From: Rhizobium sp. ICMP 5592
GTDB lineage: Bacteria; Pseudomonadota; Alphaproteobacteria; Rhizobiales; Rhizobiaceae
Reading direction: 5' to 3'
Length of the DNA: 64,000 bases
Assembly (NCBI RefSeq): GCF_009498525.1
Contig: NZ_QSNT01000001.1
Span: forward strand, 423,004 to 487,003
Every line of letters starts with the position of its first letter. Positions within the stretch are counted from its first letter, which is position 1. Both the position numbers and the translations under genes were made by a program. Below the pieces are notes generated by a model that was not told where the DNA came from, searched no databases, and saw only the letters and a list, made by a program, of their open reading frames with translations. This document shows positions 8,501 through 19,053 of this stretch, piece by piece.

Positions 8501-11500
8501 GACATCGCTACCTTCTCGACCGCTGATATCGCCGCGATCACCGGTAAGGCCATTGCGGGCCTCAGCACGGCTGTCATCGCAGCTCTTTCGACCGGGCAGA
8601 TCGCAGCCCTGAGCTCGGCCGGCGTCGTCGGTCTGACCACCGACCAGATCTCCTCGCTGAGCACCACGCAAATTGCGGCCTTGACCACCGCTCGCGTAGG
8701 GGTGCTGCGCGCAGCGCAGGTCGCCGCCCTGGAAACGGAGGCCGTTGCATCCCTTTCCACCGCGCAGATCGCGGCCTTGAGCACGGCCGGCATCACGGGT
8801 CTGACCACCGACCAGATCGATACCCTGAGCACGGCGCAGGCCGAGGCCTTGACGACGGCTCAGGTCGCAGCGCTGAGCTCGACCCAGATTGCCGCTCTGG
8901 AGACGGATGACATCGCCACCTTCTCGACCGATGATATCGCGGCGATCACCAGCAAGGCCATGCCAGGCCTGAGTACGGCGATCATTGCCGCTCTCTCCGC
9001 GGATCAGCTCGCGGCCCTCGGCACGACCGGCATCGCAGGCCTGACCACAACGCAGATCGACGCCCTCAGCAGCGGGCAAATTGCGACCCTGCTCACGAAG
9101 CAGATCGCTGTCCTGAGTTCAACGCAAGTCGCGGCCCTCGGCACGGATATTATCGCGTCTCTTTCCACCGTGCAGATTGCGGCCTTGAGTGCGTCCAGTG
9201 TCGCGGGTCTGACGACCAGCCAGATCGCAGCCCTCAGCACAGCGCAAGCCGAGTCCCTGACGACGGCCCAGGTCGCGGCGCTGAGTTCGACCCAGATCAA
9301 TGCCCTGGGTGCCGATGACATTGCCACCTTCTCGACCGCCGATATCGCGGCGATCACCAGCAAGGCCATGTCGGGTCTGAGCACGGCCGTTATTGCGGCT
9401 CTCTCGACGGATCAGATCGCCGCCTTGAGTGCCTCCGGCGTTGCGGGTCTGACGACAAGCCAGATCGCAGCCCTCAGCACGGCGCAAATCGCCGCCGTGA
9501 CCACCGCGCGGGTTGCCGCTCTGAGTTCGACGCAGATTGCTGTCTTGAGCACAGCCGTTATCGCAGCCCTCAGCACCGCGCAGGTCGCTGCTCTCAGTGC
9601 ATCCGGCATCGCCGGCCTGACCACCGACCAGATCGCCGCCCTGAGCACCGCGCAGGCGGAAGCCTTGACGACGACCCAGGTCGCCGCGCTGAGCTCAACC
9701 CAGATTGCCGCTCTGGAGACAGACGATCTGGCGACCTTCTCGACCAAGGACATCGCGGCCATCAGCTCAAGCGCCATATCGGGATTGTCCACCGCCACTA
9801 TAGCGACCCTATCGACGGATCAAATCGCGGCCTTGAGCACGGCCGGCATTTCAGGCCTCTCGACCGAGCAGATCAATGCCTTGAGCACAGGTCAAGTCGA
9901 CGCCTTGCTGACCAAGCAGGTTGCGGCGTTGAGTTCGACGCAGGTCGCGGCCCTGAGTACGAGCCTTCTCGCCTCCCTTTCGACTGCGCAGATCGCGGCC
10001 CTGAGCACGTCCGGCATCACCGGCCTTTCCACCAAACAGATCGCCGCTCTAAGCACCGCACAGGCAGAGGCATTGACGACCACTCAGGTTGGAACTCTCA
10101 GTTCCAAACAGGTTGGAGCTTTGAGCGCGGAGGACATAGCGACCTTCTCGACCAAGGACATCGCGGCCATCGGCTCGAGCGTCATATCGGGACTATCCAC
10201 TGCCGTCGTAGCAAGCCTCTCGACCGCGCAGATCGCGGCCCTGAGCACGTCTGGCATTTCGGGCCTTTCGACCGCGCAGATCGTGGCTCTAAGCACCGGC
10301 CAGCTGGAGGCCTTGACCACCGCGCAGATCGCGGCCCTCAACTCTACGCAGCTCGCGGCGCTGGATACGGAAGACATAGCGACCTTCTCGACCAAGGACA
10401 TCGCGGCGATCGGTTCGAGTGCCATATCGGGATTGTCCACGGCGGTCGTAGCAGCCCTCTCGACTGCGCAGATCGCAGCCCTGAGCACGTCCGGCGTTGC
10501 CGGCCTTTCCACCAAGCAGATCGTCGCCCTGAGCACCGCACAGGCAGAGGCATTGACGACTATCCAGGTCGGGGCACTCAATTCCACGCAGCTTGCGGCG
10601 CTGGATACGGACGACATAGCCACGTTTTCCACCGCCGATATCGCGGCGATCGGCTCAAGCGCCGTGTCGGGATTGTCGACAGCTGTCATAGCTGCTCTCT
10701 CGACCGGGCAGATCGCGGCCTTGAGCACGGCTGGCGTTGCCGGTCTTTCCACCAAACAGATTGCAGCCCTGACCACCAGCCAGGTCGACGCCTTGCTGAC
10801 GAGACAGGTTGCGGTCCTTGGTTCGACGCAAGTCGCCGCCCTGAACACCGCTGTTGTCGGGTCCCTCACCACCGCGCAGATCGCCGCGCTCAGCACCTCC
10901 GGTATTGCGGGCCTGACCACCGCGCAGATCGCTACCCTGAGCACAGCTCAGGCCGCGACCCTCTCGACGGCCCAGATCGGCGCGCTTGGTTCCAAGCAGG
11001 TTGCGGCCCTGACGACCGCCGACATCGCGACCCTCTCGACCGCGCAGATCGCCGCGCTCAGCACCTCCGGTATTGCGGGCCTGACCACCGCGCAGATCGT
11101 TACCCTGAGCACCGATCAGGCCGAGGCCCTGACGACGACGCAGGTTGCGGTACTGAGCTCGACCCAGATTGCGGCCCTGGGGGCGGACCAACTCGAGACC
11201 TTCTCGACCGCCGATATCGCGGCGATCAGTTCGAGCGCCATAACGGGATTGTCTACGGATACGCTGGCGGCCTTTTCGACGGCGCAGATCGCGGCACTGG
11301 GCACGGCCGGCATCGCGGGCCTTTCCACGACCCAGATCGCGGTTCTCAGCACCGGCCAGCTTGAAGCCTTGACGACCGCCCAGGTCGGCGCGCTCGCTTC
11401 CAAGCAGATAGCCACCTTGACGACCGCCGACATCGCGGCTCTGTCGACCACGCAGATCGCGGCCCTAAGCACGGCCGGCATCGCCGGTCTCACGACGGAT

Positions 11501-13483
11501 CAGATTGCCGCCTTGAGCACTGACCAGGCCGAAGCGCTGACGACGCCCCAGGTCGCGGTGCTGAGCTCGACGCAGATCGCGGCCCTGGGGACGGGCCAAC
11601 TCGAGACCTTCTCGACCGCCGACATCGCGGCGATCAGTTCGACTGCCATACAGGGACTGTCGACGGGCACGATAGCAGCGCTTTCGACGGACCAGATCGC
11701 GGTACTGGGAACGGCCGGCATCGCGGGCCTGACCACCGACCAGATTGCTGCCTTGAGCACCGACCAGCTCGAAGCCTTGACGACTGCCCAGATTGCGGCG
11801 CTTGGTTCCAAGCAGATTGCCGTCCTGAGTACCGCCGGTATTGCGGGCCTGTCGACCGCACAGATAGCGGCCCTGAGCACCTCGGGGATCGCGGGCCTGA
11901 CCACCGACCAGATCGTCGCATTGAGCACCAACCAGGCCGAAGCCCTGACCCCAACCCAGGTCGGCGCGCTCAGTTCCAAGCAGATTGTGGCCTTTGGGGC
12001 AGACGATCTCGACACCTTCTCGACCGCCGATATCGCGGCGATCAGTTCGACTGCCATATCGGGATTGTCCACGGAGACGGTAGCCGGTCTATCGACCTTG
12101 CAGATTGCCGCCCTGGGCACGGCCGGCATTGCAGGTCTCACCACCGCGCAGATCGCCGTATTGAGTTCCGACCAGATCGATGCCTTGACGACCGCGCAGA
12201 TCGGCGCGCTCGGTTCCAAGCAGATTGCCGTCCTGACGACGGCCGAGGTCGTAGCGTTTTCGACCGCCGATATCGCAGCCATCAGTTCGAGCGCCATATC
12301 GGGACTGTCGACAGCCATCATAGCGGCCCTGTCGACCGTGCAGATTGCCGCCCTAAGCACGGCCGGCATTACGGGCCTCACCACCGCGCAGATTGCCGCC
12401 CTGAATACCGACAAGGTCGAGGCGCTGACGACGGCGCAGGTCGGTGCGCTCAGTTCCAAGCAGGTTGCAGCCCTGAGCGCCGCCGATATAGCGGCCCTGT
12501 CGACCGCGCAGGTTGCTGCCCTGAGCACCGCCGGTGTCGCTGGTCTGAGCAGCGCTCAGGTCGGCGCCCTGAGTATCGAACAGGTTGAAGCCCTTTCCAC
12601 CACCCAGATTGCCGCCTTGACGTCGACCGGCGTCGCGGGCCTGACCACGGCCGACCTGGCGACGTTCTCGGCCGCCGATATCGCGGCGATAAGCTCGAGC
12701 GCCGTACAGGGATTGTCCACGGACTTCATTGCGTCGCTTTCCACGGCTGAAATCGCCGCCCTGGGTACGGCAAGTGTTGCGGGCCTCAGCAGCGCTCAGG
12801 TCAAGGCGTTGAGTATCGATCAGATCGAAGCGCTGTCCACCACGCAGATTGCCGCGCTGAGTTCTTCGGGCGCCGCGGGCCTGACAACGGAAGATCTGGG
12901 AACCTTCTCGACCGACGAACTCGTTGCCATCAGCTCGAATGCCATACCGGGATTGTCCACGGACTTTATCGTCGCCCTCTCGACCGCGCAGATCGCCATT
13001 TTAACGACGAGCCAGGTCGCTTCGCTGAGTTACAGCCAGGTGGCGGCCATGAGCACGGACCAGATCGCCGCCTTGTCGACGACGCAGGTCAATGCCCTGA
13101 ACGCATTGCAGCTCGCCGCACTGGACACGGATGACGTTGCCCTGTTCTCGACCGATTATATCGTCGCCCTGAATTCCAGTGCGATTGCCGGATTGAGCAC
13201 GAGGGTGATCGCCTCCCTGACGACGGAGCAGGCCGAGGCCTTGACCCCGAGCCAGGTCGCCGGGCTGACGTCGGCACAGGTGGCGGCATTGACCACCCAG
13301 GAGCTGGCAACTTTCTCGACCGCCGATATCGCGTCGTTCAGCTCAACCGGTTTGGCGGGATTGTCGACACAGGACATTGCGGGCCTGTCGAGCGAGCAAT
13401 TGGGTGCTCTCATGAAATCGCAGATGGGATATCTGAGTTCGGACCAGATTGCCGCGGTCATTTCGGTTTATGTGGGGGCCTGA
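5588..13483 (+). CDS. Giant Ser/Thr-rich octapeptide-repeat protein (2631 aa)
   Basis: I do not recognise a named family. The protein consists of 7 residues (MTSIVSS) followed by exactly 328 consecutive 8-residue units and then the stop codon. The unit is roughly L-[ST]-T-x-[QDA]-[IV]-A-[AG], for example LSTAQIAA, with Leu replaced by Phe or Ile at fixed places. Positions 2 and 3 are Ser or Thr in almost every unit, giving several hundred hydroxyl side chains. I see no Cys or His, one Trp near residue 31, and few basic residues. There is no Sec signal peptide, RTX nonapeptide, anchor or catalytic domain, and no secretion gene nearby. The period differs from pentapeptide, RTX and hexapeptide repeats; the sequence differs from ice-nucleation octads. 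A solenoid, adhesin or stalk-like surface protein is plausible. The downstream glycosyltransferase genes suggest it may be O-glycosylated (inference). Confidence 0.85.
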   Translation: MTSIVSSLSTSQIRSLSTAAVAAWTTEDVASLSTKQINVLSSAQIAALDTEDVEVLSTQQLSAISQTAIVGLTMDQLAVLTASDIESLSSLQIAAITTTQISALTTDQAEALSSSQVAALSSSQLAALSAADIATFSTGDMAAITNKAVSGLSTASIATLSTAQIASLSTSSIAGLTTTQVAALSTAQIAALTTAQVAALKTAQLAVMDTKGITALSTAQIAALSTTAVASLTTSQINALSTAQAEALSSSQVKVLSSTQIAVLGADDIATFSTDDIAAITSKAIAGLGTGPLAALSTEQVAALNTSAIAGLSTGQITTLSTAQVAALTTTQLGALKASQIAVMGTSDITVLSTAQIAALSKTAIAGLTTSQIVTLSTEQVAALTTTQLGALKASQVAVMGTSDIAALSTAQVAALGTSAITGLTTSQIDALSTAQAEALTTIQVAVLSSTQIAALGTDDIATFSTADIAAITSKAIAGLGTTAIAALSTDQIAALSKAGIAGLTTDQIATLSTAQAEALKTTQIVVLSSKQVAVLGTDIVSSFSTAQVAALSTVGITGLTTDQIAALSTTQAEALSSLQVKALTSTQIAVLGADDIATFSTADMAAITSKAISGLSTAAIATLTTDQIAALNTSTVAGLTTAQIAALSTDQVSALNTRIVAGLTTTQVVALSTAQVAALTTTQLGALKASQVAVMETNDIAVLSTVQIAALGTNAIAGLTTSQIDALTTAQAEALTTAQVKVLSSTQIAALGTDDIATFSTDDIAVITSKAMSGLSANQIAALSTGQIAVLSTSAIAGLTTSQIAALTTGQAAALTTTQVAVLSSAQFSALGTDDIATFSTADIAAITSKAISGLSTGLITELSTAQIAALSTSAITGLTTGQIATLSSSQLAALNTAKVAVLSSTQVAALGTNVVASLSTAQVAALSTSGITGLTTDQVAALKTTQVEALTTIQAAALSSTQLSALGTDDIATFSTADIAAITGKAIAGLSTAVIAALSTGQIAALSSAGVVGLTTDQISSLSTTQIAALTTARVGVLRAAQVAALETEAVASLSTAQIAALSTAGITGLTTDQIDTLSTAQAEALTTAQVAALSSTQIAALETDDIATFSTDDIAAITSKAMPGLSTAIIAALSADQLAALGTTGIAGLTTTQIDALSSGQIATLLTKQIAVLSSTQVAALGTDIIASLSTVQIAALSASSVAGLTTSQIAALSTAQAESLTTAQVAALSSTQINALGADDIATFSTADIAAITSKAMSGLSTAVIAALSTDQIAALSASGVAGLTTSQIAALSTAQIAAVTTARVAALSSTQIAVLSTAVIAALSTAQVAALSASGIAGLTTDQIAALSTAQAEALTTTQVAALSSTQIAALETDDLATFSTKDIAAISSSAISGLSTATIATLSTDQIAALSTAGISGLSTEQINALSTGQVDALLTKQVAALSSTQVAALSTSLLASLSTAQIAALSTSGITGLSTKQIAALSTAQAEALTTTQVGTLSSKQVGALSAEDIATFSTKDIAAIGSSVISGLSTAVVASLSTAQIAALSTSGISGLSTAQIVALSTGQLEALTTAQIAALNSTQLAALDTEDIATFSTKDIAAIGSSAISGLSTAVVAALSTAQIAALSTSGVAGLSTKQIVALSTAQAEALTTIQVGALNSTQLAALDTDDIATFSTADIAAIGSSAVSGLSTAVIAALSTGQIAALSTAGVAGLSTKQIAALTTSQVDALLTRQVAVLGSTQVAALNTAVVGSLTTAQIAALSTSGIAGLTTAQIATLSTAQAATLSTAQIGALGSKQVAALTTADIATLSTAQIAALSTSGIAGLTTAQIVTLSTDQAEALTTTQVAVLSSTQIAALGADQLETFSTADIAAISSSAITGLSTDTLAAFSTAQIAALGTAGIAGLSTTQIAVLSTGQLEALTTAQVGALASKQIATLTTADIAALSTTQIAALSTAGIAGLTTDQIAALSTDQAEALTTPQVAVLSSTQIAALGTGQLETFSTADIAAISSTAIQGLSTGTIAALSTDQIAVLGTAGIAGLTTDQIAALSTDQLEALTTAQIAALGSKQIAVLSTAGIAGLSTAQIAALSTSGIAGLTTDQIVALSTNQAEALTPTQVGALSSKQIVAFGADDLDTFSTADIAAISSTAISGLSTETVAGLSTLQIAALGTAGIAGLTTAQIAVLSSDQIDALTTAQIGALGSKQIAVLTTAEVVAFSTADIAAISSSAISGLSTAIIAALSTVQIAALSTAGITGLTTAQIAALNTDKVEALTTAQVGALSSKQVAALSAADIAALSTAQVAALSTAGVAGLSSAQVGALSIEQVEALSTTQIAALTSTGVAGLTTADLATFSAADIAAISSSAVQGLSTDFIASLSTAEIAALGTASVAGLSSAQVKALSIDQIEALSTTQIAALSSSGAAGLTTEDLGTFSTDELVAISSNAIPGLSTDFIVALSTAQIAILTTSQVASLSYSQVAAMSTDQIAALSTTQVNALNALQLAALDTDDVALFSTDYIVALNSSAIAGLSTRVIASLTTEQAEALTPSQVAGLTSAQVAALTTQELATFSTADIASFSSTGLAGLSTQDIAGLSSEQLGALMKSQMGYLSSDQIAAVISVYVGA
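5609..13480 (+). repeat. 328 tandem 24-bp units with 72-bp and 168-bp higher-order blocks
   Basis: The whole array is 7872 bp, or 328 x 24, with no register slip. The marker unit that leads into FST (codon before TFST or equivalent) recurs at 5987, 6395, 6971, 7379, 7859, 8099, 8507, 8915, 9323, 9731, 10139, 10379, 10619, 11195, 11603, 12011, 12251, 12659, 12899, 13139 and 13307. The gaps are 408, 576, 480, 240 or 168, all multiples of 24. Most are 72 + n x 168, that is one 3-unit block plus one to three 7-unit blocks. Near-identical DNA 168 bp apart (around 6571/6739 and 10887/11055) points to recent duplication of the 7-unit block. Confidence 0.9.
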
Positions 13484-13685
13484 TGTCCGCATCTGACCAG
13501 TCGCGGTCTCAACGAAGCCGGACGGCGTTTCCGAAACGAAGGGGGCGCCGTTCGACCTTAATCCGGGTCGCGCAGTTTTTCCCGCGCATCATCCCCGGTC
13601 ACACGAAATCTGTTGATGGTTGGCAAGGTCCTGGCCGATTTCAACGGGTGGCGCGTGACATGCTTAGAGCAAGCTAGCACAGTTA

Positions 13686-15821
13686 ATGACTGTGCGGCCA
13701 TTTCGCAAATGGCAGCAACGCCGGCCGTTAGTTTGTGGGATGTCCATGGTCACCAATGAAGCATCAGCTGCAGCTCCTGTTCCGTCTCTTGCCGGAATTC
13801 TGGAGCTTGCGCGTACCCAGCGCTTTTCCTTCACGGATCTGTTCCAATTCGCCGAGGCTCGAAGCGCTGTTGGACAAAAGCTTGAGGCGGCGGAGGTCTA
13901 TAAGGTCTGGATCGCGTTCAACGAGGGCCATCCTTTCCTGCACCTCGTCTATTTCAATTATTCGGTGACCCTCAGGCAGTTGGGCGATGTCGCGGGCTCC
14001 ATACATGCGTTGCGGGCGTGTCTGAAACTCGATCCGCGCTTCGGGCCGGCGCACATCAATCTTGGACGGGCGCTGGAAGACAGCGGCATCGCCACGCAGG
14101 CAATCCTGCAATGGCGCAGCTTCGTGGAGCTGACCGCCGACAGCACGGCTGACCGGCTTGCACATCGCCTCCTCGCACTTCAGCACATCGGCCGCGTCAT
14201 GGAAAATGCAGGTCTGCTGGAGGATGCGGAAACCAGCTTGTGGCAGGCGATGGAGCTGCGGCCCGACAAGACGGAGGCCGGGCAACATTGGAGCGCACTG
14301 CGCCAGCGTCAATGCAAGTGGCCGACGCTGGTCTCGTCGGACCATGTCTCCACCCGCCACCTGCTCGATGCCATGTCGCCGCTGACGCTCGCCTGCTTTT
14401 CCGACGATCCGTTGTTCCAGCTGGCCAAGGCCTACCGCTACAACAAATCTTTCGTCGGACGTCCCGATACCAGCGGTTTCACGCGCAAGGCGCCGAAACA
14501 GAAGACCGGAACCAACCAGCGTCTTCGCGTCGGCTATGTTTCCTCGGATCTGCGCGACCATGCGGTCGGCTTTGCGCTCAGGGAGGTGCTGGAGCTGCAT
14601 GACAAGCGGAGCATCGAGATCTACGCCTATTATTGCGGCGATCCCGTGCAGGGCGATGCGACCCAGGCACGCATGAAAGCCGTGGTCGATTGCTGGCGCG
14701 ATATCGGCGCGCTTAGCGATGTGGACGCCGCAAGGCAGATTGTCGATGACGACATCGATATTCTCGTCGACGTCAACGGCTATACCAAACATGCACGAAC
14801 GAAGATCTTTGCCTATCGACCGGCACCGGTCGTGGTCAATTTCTGCGGCTATCCGGGTTCGATGGGCAGCCCGTTCCATCACTACATCATCGCGGACGAA
14901 CACATCATCCCGCCTCAGAACGAGATCTATTATTCGGAAAAAGTGCTGCGGATCGCGTGCAATCAGCCGCTCGACCGCAAGCGGGTGATCGCCGAGAAGC
15001 CATCCCGCGCCGAAGCGGGGTTGCCGGAAGACGTTTTCGTCTATGCCTGCTTCAACGGCATGCAGAAGATCACGCAAGAAACCTTTGCACACTGGATGAA
15101 GATTCTCTCCGGAACGACCGGCAGCGTGCTCTGGCTGCTCACCGGCGGCGACGATGTGGATAAACGCTTGCGTCAGTTGGCGGAGAATGCCGGTGTTGCC
15201 CCGGAGCGGCTGATTTTCGCGCCCAAAGCGCCGAATGCCAAGCATCTCGCCCGGATCGCGGTTGCCGACCTGTTCCTCGACACGTTTCCCTACGGGGCAC
15301 ACTCAACCGCGGGCGATGCCCTGACCATGGGCCTGCCTGTCCTCACATTCCCCGGCAAGAGCTTTGCGGCCCGCTTCTGCCACAGCATCGTTGCTGCCGC
15401 CGGCGTGCCCGAGCTGATCTGCTCGGACCCAGAGGACTATATCGAAAAGGCAATTGGCTTTGCGAACCACCCCAGAAGCCTGAGGGAAATCCGCGAATCC
15501 TTGCAGGCGAAACGAGAGACCTCCGCCTTGCGCGACATTCCGGCGCTTGCCCGTCGTCTCGAAGAGCTTTTCTGGCAAATGCAGGCAGAGTGCGAGCGCG
15601 GCGAAACACCGGTGCCGGATCTGAGCAATCTCGACATCTATTACGATATCGGCGTGGACCTCGTTCAGGACAATATCGCCTTTTTGGACGATGAAGCGTA
15701 CCGGCAGGCCTATCGCGACAAGCTGGTCGAATGGCACGATTACGCGCCGGTTCCGCACGACAGACGACTGTGGACTGAGGAAGCAGTGGCGTCGACACCG
15801 CATGCAGTCGAAAAGAACTGA
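13686..15821 (+). CDS. SPINDLY/OGT-like glycosyltransferase with N-terminal TPRs (GT41 family)
   Basis: A 711-residue cytoplasmic-type protein. Residues about 60-190 are TPR-like (LRACLKLDPRFGPAHINLGRALEDSG). Residues about 275-660 match the catalytic region of O-GlcNAc-transferase/SPINDLY proteins: GYVSSDLRDHAVGFALREVL, RPAPVVVNFCGYPGSMG, VYACFNGMQKIT, APKAPNAKHLARIAVADLFL and DTFPYGAHSTAGDALTMGLP. Known members transfer a sugar from a nucleotide donor to Ser/Thr (OGT, SPY) or Asn (HMW1C) of proteins. It follows the Ser/Thr-octad gene after 202 bp and is separated from glf by 6 bp. The start is ambiguous among 13686, 13740 and 13746. No signal peptide is seen, so modification would occur before export. 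Donor sugar and target are inferred, not shown. Confidence 0.9.
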   Translation: MTVRPFRKWQQRRPLVCGMSMVTNEASAAAPVPSLAGILELARTQRFSFTDLFQFAEARSAVGQKLEAAEVYKVWIAFNEGHPFLHLVYFNYSVTLRQLGDVAGSIHALRACLKLDPRFGPAHINLGRALEDSGIATQAILQWRSFVELTADSTADRLAHRLLALQHIGRVMENAGLLEDAETSLWQAMELRPDKTEAGQHWSALRQRQCKWPTLVSSDHVSTRHLLDAMSPLTLACFSDDPLFQLAKAYRYNKSFVGRPDTSGFTRKAPKQKTGTNQRLRVGYVSSDLRDHAVGFALREVLELHDKRSIEIYAYYCGDPVQGDATQARMKAVVDCWRDIGALSDVDAARQIVDDDIDILVDVNGYTKHARTKIFAYRPAPVVVNFCGYPGSMGSPFHHYIIADEHIIPPQNEIYYSEKVLRIACNQPLDRKRVIAEKPSRAEAGLPEDVFVYACFNGMQKITQETFAHWMKILSGTTGSVLWLLTGGDDVDKRLRQLAENAGVAPERLIFAPKAPNAKHLARIAVADLFLDTFPYGAHSTAGDALTMGLPVLTFPGKSFAARFCHSIVAAAGVPELICSDPEDYIEKAIGFANHPRSLREIRESLQAKRETSALRDIPALARRLEELFWQMQAECERGETPVPDLSNLDIYYDIGVDLVQDNIAFLDDEAYRQAYRDKLVEWHDYAPVPHDRRLWTEEAVASTPHAVEKN

Positions 15822-17005
<1,184 letters not shown>

Positions 17006-17034
17006 AACAGCCGCACTGGAGAACAACGGGGAAC

Positions 17035-18552
17035 TCAATCCTCGTTGGCGGCAAGCTGCGACAGTGTTTCTCCGCGTCCGCGAGCTCTCAGGATCAACGG
17101 CACGATCAGCGCCGCCGCCGCGATCATCAGCAGCACCGCCGAGATCGGCGAGGTGAACAGCACCGTGACATCGCCCTGGCTGATCGCAAGCGCTCGCCGA
17201 AGCTGCTGTTCCGCCAGCGGCCCGAGGATCAGGCCCACCACGACCGGTGCGATCGGATAACCGAAAATCCGCATGACATAGCCGAGAACGCCGAAGGCGA
17301 GCAGCATACCGAGCTCGTAGACCGACGGATTGGCGCCGATCGTTCCAAGCGTGGCAAACAGGAGGATGCCGGCATAAAGCCAAGGCTTCGAAATGGTGAG
17401 GAGCTTCACCCAAAGCCCGACCAGCGGCAGGTTGAGGACCAGCAGCATGAAATTGGCAATCAGCAGGCTGGCGATCAGGCCCCAGACGAGCTGCGGGTTG
17501 GTCACAAACAGCAGCGGGCCGGGTTGCAGGCCATATTGCTGGAAGCCGGCAAGCATGATCGCCGCCGTCGCCGTTGTCGGCAGGCCGAGGGTCAAAAGCG
17601 GAACGAGCGTTCCGGCGGCCGACGCATTGTTGGCGGCTTCCGGACCAGCCACGCCTTCAATCGCGCCCTTGCCGAATTCCTCCGGATATTTGGTCAGGCG
17701 CTTTTCGGCCGCATAGGACAGGAATGTGCCGATTTCGGCGCCGCCCGCCGGCATGGCGCCGATCGGGAAGCCGATCAGCGTGCCGCGCAGCCAGGCCTTC
17801 CATGAACGCGCCCAATCCTGGGCCGTCATCCAGACGGACCCCTTGACCGCCTCGATCTTGTCGGGGCCGCGATTGCCCTGCGCGGCGATGTAGAGGGATT
17901 CGCCGATGGCGAACATGGCAACGGCAAGTGTCGTCACCTCGATGCCATCAAGCAGATCCGGAACGCCGAAGCTCATGCGCGCCTGGCCGGTGAGCTGGTC
18001 GATGCCGATGATGGCAAGCGCAAAGCCGATGAACAGCGACGTCAGGCCCCGCAACGTGGAATCGCCGAAGGCCGATGAAACCGTCACGAAAGCCAGCACC
18101 ATCAGCGCGAAATATTCGCGCGGACCGAAGACCAGTGCCAGCTTGACGATGATCGGCGCAATGAAGGCGAGCCCCAGGGTGGCGATCAGGCCGGCAACGA
18201 AGGAGCCGATGGCGGCGGTGGCGAGCGCCGGTCCGCCGCGACCCGCCCGCGCCATCTTGTTGCCCTCGAGCGCGGTGACGATCGAGGCGCTTTCGCCCGG
18301 CGTGTTGAGCAGGATGGAGGTCGTCGAGCCGCCATACATGCCGCCATAGTAGATCCCGGCAAACATGATCAGCGACCCCGCCGGATCGAGCTTGTAGGTC
18401 ACCGGCAGAAGCAATGCCACGGTCAGCGCCGGGCCGATGCCGGGAAGCACGCCGACGGCCGTTCCGAGCGTGACGCCGATCAGGGCATACAGCAGGTTCA
18501 TCGGCTGGGCCGCAATCATCAGGCCCTGCAACAGAAAATCAAATGTGCTCAC
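17035..18552 (-). CDS. tctA: Tripartite tricarboxylate transporter, large permease TctA
   Basis: Large membrane subunit of a secondary, binding-protein-dependent transporter for citrate-type acids. The 505-residue length and about twelve helices fit. Diagnostic TctA stretches include [21 protein letters not shown] near the N-terminus, [19 protein letters not shown] and a second inverted half with [16 protein letters not shown] and [14 protein letters not shown]. It is third in the tctCBA operon, starting 9 bp after the tctB stop. The substrate class is a family assignment; members also take up other carboxylates. Confidence 0.93.
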   Translation of the reverse strand: MSTFDFLLQGLMIAAQPMNLLYALIGVTLGTAVGVLPGIGPALTVALLLPVTYKLDPAGSLIMFAGIYYGGMYGGSTTSILLNTPGESASIVTALEGNKMARAGRGGPALATAAIGSFVAGLIATLGLAFIAPIIVKLALVFGPREYFALMVLAFVTVSSAFGDSTLRGLTSLFIGFALAIIGIDQLTGQARMSFGVPDLLDGIEVTTLAVAMFAIGESLYIAAQGNRGPDKIEAVKGSVWMTAQDWARSWKAWLRGTLIGFPIGAMPAGGAEIGTFLSYAAEKRLTKYPEEFGKGAIEGVAGPEAANNASAAGTLVPLLTLGLPTTATAAIMLAGFQQYGLQPGPLLFVTNPQLVWGLIASLLIANFMLLVLNLPLVGLWVKLLTISKPWLYAGILLFATLGTIGANPSVYELGMLLAFGVLGYVMRIFGYPIAPVVVGLILGPLAEQQLRRALAISQGDVTVLFTSPISAVLLMIAAAALIVPLILRARGRGETLSQLAANED

Positions 18553-18561
18553 GTCGGGGCC

Positions 18562-19053
18562 TCACCAAAATAGACGTTCGAGCGGACCGGCTGGAAGCGA
18601 CAGCTGCAGCAGTCCGGAAAAGATCAGCCAGACCCCGAGACAGAGCGCAATGCCGAGCGGGATCGATATCCAGAGCCTGTGCTTGCCGAAGGCGGCGGCG
18701 GTTGCCGCAAAGAGCAGCCCGGTTGCGATCGAAAAACCCAGCGGCTTCAACAGCAGCATCTGGGCCGCAAGCCCCCCGACGATCCAGATCACGGGCGCGA
18801 CTTCCTGGCGCTCGCGCACGGGGAAATCGCCGCGCAACGCCGCAAGGACGGTCCAGGCGGCCAGAAACAGCAGCCCGCCGGCGATCACGAAAGGAATGGA
18901 CGCGGGACCGATGCCGGAATAACTCGCAATTTTCGCCAGCCGCGAACTGTCCCAGAAGATCAGGCCGGCAAGGGCGGCGAGAAAGGTGGCGATGACAAGC
19001 GCCGCCCGATCCGGGCGGCGTGTCTGTGTCGAAGGGGAATTGCCCGTGGTCAT
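18562..19053 (-). CDS. tctB: Tripartite tricarboxylate transporter, small membrane subunit TctB
   Basis: A 163-residue membrane protein with four predicted helices, as in TctB/DUF1468 subunits. The cytoplasmic N-terminus is Thr/Pro/Arg-rich. The helices comprise LVIATFLAALAGLIFW, FVIAGGLLFLAAWTVLAAL, a third with AAQMLLLKPLGFSIATGLLF and a C-terminal IPLGIALCLGVWLIFSGLL. Its ATG overlaps the tctC stop by four bases, indicating translational coupling. TctB sequences diverge strongly, so context carries much of the identification. Confidence 0.88.
   Translation of the reverse strand: MTTGNSPSTQTRRPDRAALVIATFLAALAGLIFWDSSRLAKIASYSGIGPASIPFVIAGGLLFLAAWTVLAALRGDFPVRERQEVAPVIWIVGGLAAQMLLLKPLGFSIATGLLFAATAAAFGKHRLWISIPLGIALCLGVWLIFSGLLQLSLPAGPLERLFW

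Noticed and set aside
5908..13461. Many long open frames on the minus strand across the octad gene
   Set aside because: They are mirror effects of the 24-bp repeats: stop codons absent from one unit are absent from all. Their translations are equally repetitive (AVLRAAICAV-type) and have no proper starts or ribosome sites.
5609..13480. The 24-bp array as a CRISPR or non-coding satellite
   Set aside because: There are no unique spacers, the reading frame is kept for 328 units, and changes between units concentrate at synonymous or conservative positions, all of which indicate protein coding.
13483..13677. Short frame starting at the octad gene stop (TGATG overlap)
   Set aside because: The peptide is Arg/Ser-rich as expected of non-coding GC-rich DNA and has no ribosome site beyond the repeat itself. 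Coupled translation cannot be excluded but is not supported.
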